Of a stretch of DNA of 64,000 bases, positions 55,216 to 64,000 are shown in pieces. The first letter of the stretch is position 1; every line of letters starts with the position of its first letter. The DNA lies in contig CM029122.1 in NCBI GenBank assembly GCA_016859345.1, positions 3,415,001 to 3,479,000 on the forward strand, in the 5' to 3' direction. Source of the stretch: Istiophorus platypterus (taxonomy: Eukaryota; Chordata; Actinopteri; Istiophoriformes; Istiophoridae). The translations under genes and the position numbers were made by a program. The notes below the pieces were generated by a model. The model worked only from the letters and a program-made list of their open reading frames with translations, made no database searches and was not told where the DNA came from.

Positions 55216-56010
55216 ACCATGTGGAAAACAGTCACGCTGAAAACCTACAGCCTGGTCTTAACTGCCTGAATCCGTGCCACAATCCCCAAAGTAGCCTCTC
55301 CTCAGTTACATTTTTTGGGTTTTGGACTGTTGGTCGGCAAAACAAGTATAATATCCCTGTGGGTCTTTCGGTTGAGGTATTATCCAAATCTACTCTTAAA
55401 ACAAAACAAAACAAACAATTCATCAGTCAACTGTTTAATCGATATCTTTGCAGGAGCAAAAGCACAATTCAGTCCAGTCCACTACAACTACACCGCAAAC
55501 TACGAGCCCAAGAATGAGCTTTGCGGTTGAATCATCACACCTCTGACACACTGGTAACGACGGTTACAATTCTTTCGGCTCATTAGGGAGGATTGCATTT
55601 GTTTTGGGCTGCATTGCAACATGCAGGGATTTTTCTCATTTGACGGTGTCGAAATACAAGAGAGAGTCATATAATTGCTGCAATACAACTTTTCCCGCAT
55701 CACTCTTGCCTCGGCTGAAAGGTCCTGCTAAGCCACTTCACGCACGTGCACATACACATGAGCACACGGAGCACGCGGATGTTGTTGGGATTTTGTTGTT
55801 GTTTTTCTTTTGCGCGGCCGCATTTCCGTCACGGCCATTTTGAGCCTGCGCGATGGAATCTCTCCGTTCGCCGGAGTCCGTCCCTCAGCACCGAGCTCTT
55901 ATTGAATTAGCTCCTCCTGCTAACGCTGTTCGGAAAACGGGACTCGGGGCAGAGCGCTGCAGTTTTCAGGGGGAAGCTGTGGCTAGGTATGCATGGTTTG
56001 TTCCTCTGTG

Positions 56011-56011
<1 letters not shown>

Positions 56012-56042
<31 letters not shown>
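56012..56042. repeat. (TG)n microsatellite
   Basis: Uninterrupted TG array of about 15 units in intron 20. Confidence 0.95.
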
Positions 56043-56045
<3 letters not shown>

Positions 56046-57312
56046 TCCACTAGCGTACCTCTCCTCTGTGTGAATGCGTGCCTGCATGTTTATCGTACGA
56101 CTAATTGTCTATGGCAGTCGCTCTCTCTGGCACAATAAAGTCAAGCTTTAAATCCATTTGCTGCAGATAATGCAATCAGCCAGGGTCACCCAGAGAGAGA
56201 CAGAGAAGCCGGGGGCGTTGGTGACTTCAGCGCCGAAACCCGGGCCCCTGTGAGTCACTGTGCTCCTCTGCTCTGGTTTTCATTTGGTACCGGACAGGAA
56301 CGACAGCCGGGACCGACGCGCCGGGACCGACGTGTGGCCGCTTACGAGGGTCGCGCGGGTAATGTCCCAGACACCGTTGGATCTCAGAACTTACCACGAA
56401 TCTCAAAGTTCTTTTTTTGTCACTTTACTCCAAACCACTTTCTTTCAGTAGCTCTTTACTCCAAGTCACCATTATTAAATGTTTTATAAACGTTAGTGTA
56501 CAGAATTATCTGTTTTCATATCCCAGCTGTGCCCATGGGAGGAGTTACAGTTGTAGTAGGATTCATTAATCTTAGCATCTATCTTTTGTCCCCATCAATT
56601 TAAATGATAAACCTTTGAGATTAATGCAGATTTTTTATTTCCATCCCTTTCTGGCCTCAGTTCACGCTGCGCGGAGGAAAAGCGTCCCGCTGTGAAACCT
56701 TTAACCTTCATGGGCTCAGGTGGGACGTCCCCGGCTCATGTCCATTCCCAGGTCGGCCCCCTTTCATTTCCCGGCCCGTCCCTCGACCGTCTCCGTCTAA
56801 TGAGGGACTTAAAGCCTCGGCCTCAGGTCAGGTTCAAATGAGCCAAGGGTCAGGGGGTCAGGGAAAGACAGTCTCTCAGCCCCGCCGGGAGACACCCCCC
56901 CATGTAATACCAGGCGAGGCAAGTCACACCAAAAAAATAGGGACAAAGTAAAGTTAGATTTTTTTTTCTTATAACCGTTTAAAATCTTAAGTTCTCAAGA
57001 AACAGCAATGAAATTATTCCTGACTATCAAAAAAAAAAACAACAAAAAACCATTGAATTCATCCAAGATCTGTTGGGCATAATATTCTTTATTGGGAACA
57101 TAAGCAGTGAAGTTTATTTCCATGTTGGTGTTGGTCTTTTTTTAATTACCAGCAAAATGACACAGTTATTTTCAGTCTCATTAAAGTTTCGGTTTCTCTT
57201 CAGTTTCACGTGACCCTGTTGCCCCCCCCCCCACCCCCCACCCCCACAACCACACACACACACTCACACATGCACACACCTTCTCCCAACGAGTTCTGTT
57301 CTTTCTTTCCGA

Positions 57313-57350
57313 GCGATTTCTGGTGTCAGTCTGGTGACACCAGAAATCGC
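57313..57350. repeat. Perfect hairpin, 16-bp stem and 6-nt loop
   Basis: The left arm gcgatttctggtgtca (57313-57328) and right arm tgacaccagaaatcgc (57335-57350) are exact reverse complements around gtctgg. It lies about 320 bp before the (TGG)n array. Confidence 0.93.
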
Positions 57351-57671
57351 GTTGCGACCTGCGTTGAACCATCCAACCGATAATGCCTCGGGGCCGCAGA
57401 GGAAACAGCGGCGAGGGCGGGAACAGGATTCTCGTGCGAAGGCCCCGTTGTCTGTCCATCGCCGTCACCGCCGCCGCCCCTCCTCGACTTTTATCTCCGT
57501 ACCATATCTCCCTCTCTCCCTTCCCTTGTTTATTTCCTCCCCACTCCCGGATCAGATTTCCTCCGCTTCCTGTGCTGGATTGGCCTGGAGAGGATGCACA
57601 GGAAGACAGTGGAGGCAGCGGCGCAGAGCGAGGGGAGGTGGTGGTGGTGGTGGTGATGGGGGGGGGGTGGC

Positions 57672-59159
57672 TGGTGGTGGTGGTGGTGGTGGTGGTGGTG
57701 GTGGTGGTGGTGGTGGTGGTGGTGGTGGTGGTGGTGGTGGTGGTGGTGGTGGTGGTGGTGGTGGTGGTGGTGGTGGTGGTGGTGGTGGTGGTGGTGGTGG
57801 TGGTGGTGGTGGTGGTGGTGGTGGTGGTGGTGGTGGTGGTGGTGGTGGTGGTGGTGGTGGTGGTGGTGGTGGTGGTGGTGGTGGTGGTGGTGGTGGTGGT
57901 GGTGGTGGTGGTGGTGGTGGTGGTGGTGGTGGTGGTGGTGGTGGTGGTGGTGGTGGTGGTGGTGGTGGTGGTGGTGGTGGTGGTGGTGGTGGTGGTGGTG
58001 GTGGTGGTGGTGGTGGTGGTGGTGGTGGTGGTGGTGGTGGTGGTGGTGGTGGTGGTGGTGGTGGTGGTGGTGGTGGTGGTGGTGGTGGTGGTGGTGGTGG
58101 TGGTGGTGGTGGTGGTGGTGGTGGTGGTGGTGGTGGTGGTGGTGGTGGTGGTGGTGGTGGTGGTGGTGGTGGTGGTGGTGGTGGTGGTGGTGGTGGTGGT
58201 GGTGGTGGTGGTGGTGGTGGTGGTGGTGGTGGTGGTGGTGGTGGTGGTGGTGGTGGTGGTGGTGGTGGTGGTGGTGGTGGTGGTGGTGGTGGTGGTGGTG
58301 GTGGTGGTGGTGGTGGTGGTGGTGGTGGTGGTGGTGGTGGTGGTGGTGGTGGTGGTGGTGGTGGTGGTGGTGGTGGTGGTGGTGGTGGTGGTGGTGGTGG
58401 TGGTGGTGGTGGTGGTGGTGGTGGTGGTGGTGGTGGTGGTGGTGGTGGTGGTGGTGGTGGTGGTGGTGGTGGTGGTGGTGGTGGTGGTGGTGGTGGTGGT
58501 GGTGGTGGTGGTGGTGGTGGTGGTGGTGGTGGTGGTGGTGGTGGTGGTGGTGGTGGTGGTGGTGGTGGTGGTGGTGGTGGTGGTGGTGGTGGTGGTGGTG
58601 GTGGTGGTGGTGGTGGTGGTGGTGGTGGTGGTGGTGGTGGTGGTGGTGGTGGTGGTGGTGGTGGTGGTGGTGGTGGTGGTGGTGGTGGTGGTGGTGGTGG
58701 TGGTGGTGGTGGTGGTGGTGGTGGTGGTGGTGGTGGTGGTGGTGGTGGTGGTGGTGGTGGTGGTGGTGGTGGTGGTGGTGGTGGTGGTGGTGGTGGTGGT
58801 GGTGGTGGTGGTGGTGGTGGTGGTGGTGGTGGTGGTGGTGGTGGTGGTGGTGGTGGTGGTGGTGGTGGTGGTGGTGGTGGTGGTGGTGGTGGTGGTGGTG
58901 GTGGTGGTGGTGGTGGTGGTGGTGGTGGTGGTGGTGGTGGTGGTGGTGGTGGTGGTGGTGGTGGTGGTGGTGGTGGTGGTGGTGGTGGTGGTGGTGGTGG
59001 TGGTGGTGGTGGTGGTGGTGGTGGTGGTGGTGGTGGTGGTGGTGGTGGTGGTGGTGGTGGTGGTGGTGGTGGTGGTGGTGGTGGTGGTGGTGGTGGTGGT
59101 GGTGGTGGTGGTGGTGGTGGTGGTGGTGGTGGTGGTGGTGGTGGTGGTGGTGGTGGTGG
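57672..59159 (+). repeat. Giant uninterrupted (TGG)n array, 1488 bp, 496 units
   Basis: From 57672 to 59159 every base follows the TGG period with no interruption visible; a shorter impure stretch (57639-57670) precedes it. All six frames are homopolymeric (Val, Gly or Trp on the plus strand; Thr, Pro or His on the minus). The very long Gly, Val and Thr frames are therefore artefacts. The G-rich strand can form G-quadruplexes (established for GGT repeats). The true length may differ from the assembled one. Confidence 0.97.
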
Positions 59160-59548
59160 CTCGGCCGCTGAGTAAAAACAAACAGGCTGTTGACAGTCAG
59201 CCCGGTAAAGCCCCCCCCCCGCTCCCTGGAGCAGTCGGAGCTGTCAGACGGCCCCGCGGACGGAGCCCGACAGGGCCCATTATTAGTCCTCCCCGTGGGT
59301 AATTAGTGAAGTGGCGTGAGCCCACTTTTAATGAGTGATTGAGTTTCATTTAACTCACCGGTGCTGCTATTTCAGGTGCCCCCCCATGACTCATTTGCTT
59401 TCTTCCCCCTTCCTTTCCAATGCTCTCTCCTCCTTCGCCTCCCTTTCCACCCATCGCGCCCCCTCAGCCTCCTCCTCCCTACCCTCCCCTCACCTCGCCT
59501 TCTCCCACCCCTCCTTCCCATGCTCTTGCGAGGCCTGCACCCCGAGAA

Positions 59549-59579
<31 letters not shown>

Positions 59580-59585
59580 ACACAC
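59549..59585. repeat. C17 run followed by (AC)n
   Basis: Seventeen C then about ten AC units, in a wider C/T-rich region (59386-59600). Confidence 0.9.
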
Positions 59586-60916
59586 CCTCATCCCCCAGTC
59601 CGTCCTCCCCAACATCAGTCAAGCTGTGACAAACATAATGAAGGAGGCTATTTTAGGCCCCATCGCATCCAGAGTCTGCATATTGTTTTCTTCTCACACA
59701 ACAGAGACGGCAGACTGTAATTACTCTGTACGAAGCTGCTGAGTCGCTCTAGTCAGGGCGGTGGGACAGTGGACGACCTTCCAGTGATACATTTACTTGG
59801 AGTTAATGAATGGCAGCTCGTAACGTGGCCAGGATGGGAACGGAAAAGATGCCTTGAGAAATTTCTCCGAGCTTCCTTGAAAAAAAAAAAAAAGAAACAA
59901 ACTGAACAACAATCTGGAAAGTTCTCATGACGATTTGTTTCGTGACCAAAAAAAAAAAAAAAAAAATCTCACCATCTGGGAAAAGGAATTCGGCGACAAC
60001 GGTGTGTTTCTGCACCGTGTCATAGTGACATAGCCTCCTCCATACTAGAAAAGGCCAAACCCCCCCTCCCCCAGCACCTTCGCCTCTGTAGAGGGGGCTG
60101 GTGAAGGTGAGCCACAGTTCCTCTTGACCATCTGCCATGACTCTGGCCGCTCTGAGACAATGACAGGCCCGGGGTTGGGGGGGGCAAGTGGGCGGATGGA
60201 GGATGCACAGATATGCTAGCTCATAATCATGGCCTTGACACCTCAAGCTGATGCACAATGAAAAGCTGCTGCACAACGGAAAGCTGCAGCTTTTCAAGCT
60301 GCGGGGGGGGTTTATAATTCATCCTTCAGTTTCTAATTGAAGGGGCTGTTGTAAATAACTCAGCTCGGCTGGGGGAGTCGCTGACTTTCATTATTTACGT
60401 CGCTCGTCGTCCTGCTATCAAGTATTATAACGGTGCCATGGAGCTCCGTTGTTGGTGTTGTTGTCGTCGCTGCCATTGTTGTCGGTTGCGCGACATGATT
60501 CTTCAGTGCGGCGAACGTGGGCACTAGTTTGTGTTTTGTCAGGGTCACATATTTGGGTTAATATCAACACGATGACAATATACTTTTTCCCGAAAAATCT
60601 CTCAGTCTCGTCTGGAGGATTCTGTCGCTGGTCCGACTCGTCCGTTTCCGGCGTAGCGACGTCAGGAGGCGCCTTCGGCTTTCTTTCCTCCGTGGAGACA
60701 GAGATTACGGAGATTAGATTTTACTGGACTTTTTAAAGGCTCTCATGTCAGACCAGCTCCTGGAAGACTCACTATAAACAGAGCTGAAGAAAGACTCTCC
60801 AGCCCAGCAGCATTCAGGCCAGGAACATTTCAAAATAAACAATGATGTGGATACGTCGTTGTCTTGGCCTCCAATGTAAAACATCCCCCACCTCTTCAAA
60901 CCTTGTCTCTCTTAAA

Positions 60917-61240
60917 GGGCTGCAACCAACAGTTCTTTTCGTCATCACTCAGTCTGTCTATTATTTTCTCGATCGATCGCTGAGCATATTAGATATAAGA
61001 GGGATTGTAATATAACATAATAATAAATGGAAAATGCTGATCCCAGTGTCTCTGGGTTTGTTTCACCAACAGCCCAAAACCTGGTTTCCAAAACCAGATC
61101 TCCATATTTCAGAGGCTGAAAAAAGTATATATTTTTTTAATTGTTTTGCCATTTTTGCTTGAAACATCGCTTCATTGATTAATCAAATATCAAAGTGGTG
61201 GTAGATTAATCTTTTAAAAAATCTGACAATACCTTTGTGA
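60917..61240. repeat. Relic of the ctgcaactaacgatta-type repeat, copy D
   Basis: Starts gggctgcaaccaacagttct, with tattattttctcgatcgatc and, later, catttttgcttgaaacatcg and gattaatcaaatatcaaag. These follow the order of the family seen at 27755, 29440 and 38880. Non-coding. Confidence 0.6.
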
Positions 61241-64000
61241 CCAGTGTATAAATATAAAGAAAATCTTTTCGGGACCAATGGGCTCAAGGAGCTTCAGAAT
61301 GACAAACTAATGTACTGTTGGTTTTCTGTTCATAGGGTTCGTTGACAATAACAAAAAAAAAAAAAATAGGATATATAAGATATAAATAAGATATAGGCGG
61401 CTTTATGCTTTAATCTGTCTTTTCATCTTTCTCTTCCTTTCTCTAGTTTCTGTTTCATACTTCTACGAGTATGTTTTTTAGGTTTAATTATAAATAAACC
61501 ATGTTTTAGTGAAGCCAGTTTATTTATAGCGCACTTTTAAAAAAACAACCAACACTGACACGAGAGCTTCAGAGAGAAATGAAATGACGAGACTGTTTGA
61601 TCGATGATTAAAATCCAGTAAAAACACAGGAGCGATCAGATAAAAAGAGACAAAATTAAGAGGATGCAGTGAAATAAATTAAACATGGGATGTTTATATC
61701 TTGCATTTGATAACAATTCTGAAAATGTAAATATAAATTCAACAGAAATGCAATAGTTGATGAGAAAGATTCTCTCGAGTCACTGTATCAACCGTGATGT
61801 GGTTTAAAACGCTGAGCGAATTCTCAGCTCGCCTTCGCAGCAGAGGAAAAAAAATAAAATAAAAAATAAAAAAAGACACAGTGCAGCAGAGCATCAGCTC
61901 CTCGCTGCCCGCTGCTCGGCAGAACCGATGCCATCCCATCCCAGAATGCACCGCGGCCCCCGCGTTATGTAAGAGGCTGTTCTGGGTCTATTCTTAGCTC
62001 TACCTCGCTGAGAAGTAACAGCGCCGCTTTTTTCTCTTTTTTTTGTGCCTGGGAGTCAGAGGCGAAGGGATCTGATGAGGCGAGGGTAAAAAAAAAAAGA
62101 AACGAGCAAGGAAAGCGCCGCGGCGGATGACCACGCCGCCATCGGGCCCTTCCTTTCCTCGCGACGGGACCGGGGGGGGGGCTTGCCCATGTTTGGTGCT
62201 CAAAGGAAGTGGAGGTGTGCGGGTGGGTGGGTGTGCGTAGGTGGCGGTGGTGGGCGGGGTTTATACGTTCGATACCACAGGAAGGGAACATATGAATAGT
62301 GCTGCTTTAAAATCCTAAAATAGGACGTGACAACACTCGATGGAAATTTTTCTTTTCTCTTTTTTCTCTCTTCCTTTTGTGCGGCGGCAGCACGAGGCCA
62401 CGTCACGGACCCGGCGGGGTCGTAACGGCCGACGACTGATTGGCTCCCACGCTCCCGGGTGTCGACCGCGGCAAACGACAGCCCGGGTCCATCTTTACGT
62501 CCAGCCCTCCTTTTAATCCCCATCTGTCATGTGTATCTATTGTGTCACTAAATCCCCCCCACCACCACCACCACCACCCACTCACCCACTCACCCACTCA
62601 CCACCACCACTACGACTCCCCTCCTTCATCCCTTAGTCTCCAACTGTCCAGTTGTTTTTTTCTTTTTCTTAATGGATGCCCAATCCTATTATGATTATTT
62701 CCTGGAAAGCTCAGCAGAGACAGAGATGCATATGGCGAATACGTTGCCTGTGCCCCCCCCCACACCCCCTGTACAGTAGTGTGCAGTGTAAAGACACGGA
62801 ATAATTTCTGGATCCAACGCGGGCTGTAGCTGCCGTTTAGGACAGCGAGATCACATCCTGAGTATTTTTTCTGGGAATCTGGGGATGAAATCAGCCTGGT
62901 GGGACATAATCCTACAACTAAAAACCACTTTTGATCGGCTGAACCCAGAGAAAACTGGCCTCTTTTTTGGATATAAATAAACAAATAAATAAATAAAACG
63001 GTCCATCTGAGTTTTGTCCACAGCAATTCGGAGAAAGCTTTGGAGCAGCCGTTAAAGCGGCACTTAACAGTATTTTTACATTAACAAGGGGTGAAATGAG
63101 TGCGTGTAATGTGCAAGGGGTTTAAATGTACAGAGATTTATCTTCTTTCTTTTTTTGGGGGGGGGGGCACCCGTGGAGCTGGTGGAGACCAAAAGCGGAG
63201 CTAATATATCATACATAGAGATGAAGTGGACAGTGTATATGTAGGGGCTGTATGTACAGTATACACAAGAAAACTGTGCAGTTGGTTGTGTTTACACTAT
63301 AAATTACGGTGATCCGGAACAACGTGAGAGGTTTGGCCTGCACAGGAAAGTTTGCTTTGCTGTGCTGAAGTTGTCTGCTAGCTAGTCTGCTAACATATAA
63401 GATGTCCGCGTTGTGTTTGCAGCTTCTCTCTGCAGCTGCCAAGTGGCCAAAAAAAAAAAAATCCGTTATTTGCAGGTTTAAGTCTAAAATTAAAAACCTA
63501 CATATGGCAGGTTTCACACAGTATCTACATAGGCTGCTTAGTGGAAGCATCACATTAGCAGCGGCTCCGCCCCTCCCTGTGTGTTTCTATGGGAGGCGTT
63601 CAGGTACGGCGTTGAGCGTACGTCACCCGTGTTTTCAGCAGCAAACACACACTCAATGAAGCATAAAAGTACACTGGGTGGCGGTTGCATGTGTTTAACA
63701 TGGATGAAATACAAACTGATACAGGCCTGTGTAGACAACTGGATTATTTAAGATGGAATTTATCTGTTCCATCGGACTACACGGCCTCCTGAGGACAATC
63801 CTTTCGGATTTTCCAGGATGGGAAAAGAACAGATTTCCTCGCCTTTTTATATAAATGTGCACATTTTAATGTAATGAGGCACAAGGTAAGCTGCATTTTA
63901 CTTCAGCTCTTCTGTGCCGACGCACGTGCCTCGGGCATTTAATCCTAATGAGGACGAACAAAACTGAAGTGCAGCCTTTTTGAGTGTTTTTTTTTTTTAA

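Larger units (their letters stand above)
51610..64000 (+). other. dgkb: Intron 20 of dgkb, continuing past the window
   Basis: No exon encoding the expected DLSDQLLEVVGLEG block was found. Contents: a 20-bp hairpin (53391-53443), a dispersed repeat (54746-55215), (TG)n (56012-56042), a 16-bp hairpin (57313-57350), the (TGG)n array (57672-59159), a C17/CA tract (59549-59585), a repeat relic (60917-61240), (CCA)n and CCCACTCA tandems near 62558-62612, and unique-looking conserved-type sequence around 56100, 59610 and 60200. Confidence 0.7.

Noticed and set aside
57181..59302. Very long poly-Thr, poly-Gly and poly-Val reading frames of 613-666 codons
   Set aside because: They are the direct translation of the (TGG)n array in different frames; no start context, splice support or non-repeat domain.
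1..64000. CRISPR arrays, operons, phage or plasmid features
   Set aside because: The direct repeats are simple microsatellites, minisatellites or dispersed eukaryotic elements; gene structure is intron-rich.

Overview
The window is vertebrate nuclear DNA, most likely from a teleost fish. It has GT-AG introns as short as 75 bp, very dense microsatellites and long G/C homopolymers, a decayed Tc1-like transposon, and several dispersed non-autonomous repeats of kinds common in fish. There is nothing prokaryotic in it: no operons, no CRISPR array, no insertion sequences.

One gene dominates. Twenty coding exons on the + strand, from 2224 to 51609, join in a continuous reading frame of 758 complete codons and encode a type I (calcium-regulated) diacylglycerol kinase, best matched to DGK-beta (dgkb). 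In order they give part of the recoverin-homology N-terminus, a long Ser/Thr/Pro/Gly-rich linker, two canonical EF-hands, two C1 zinc fingers, the DAGKc catalytic domain (NPKSGG, GGDGT, LGTGND) and most of the accessory domain. The first coding exon (about two dozen residues) lies upstream of the window and the last exons (about 100 residues) lie downstream, so both ends are partial. All splice phases agree.

Layout: 1-2223 is upstream intron, with a degenerate pentamer minisatellite. 2224-29020 holds exons 1-17 with short to medium introns; intron 1 opens with a 1.1-kb polypurine GA/CAGA tract. 29021-51609 holds only exons 18-20, separated by large introns that contain a dead Tc1-like transposon (39409-40655), relics of dispersed repeats and many dinucleotide arrays. 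51610-64000 is the start of a further intron (at least 12.4 kb), with two perfect hairpins and an uninterrupted (TGG)n array of about 1.49 kb (57672-59159).

Apart from dgkb, the only protein-coding signal I can argue for is a 147-bp, 49-codon segment on the minus strand (47669-47815) with good splice signals at both ends, inside intron 18. It may be an exon of a nested antisense gene or a captured exon; I do not recognise the protein. I see no wholly new gene system. The most notable items are the giant GGT array, the antisense exon candidate, the perfect hairpins, the simple-repeat tracts just downstream of several dgkb splice donors, and the enlarged proline-directed linker in the kinase. 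Other long open frames come from simple repeats and are not genes.
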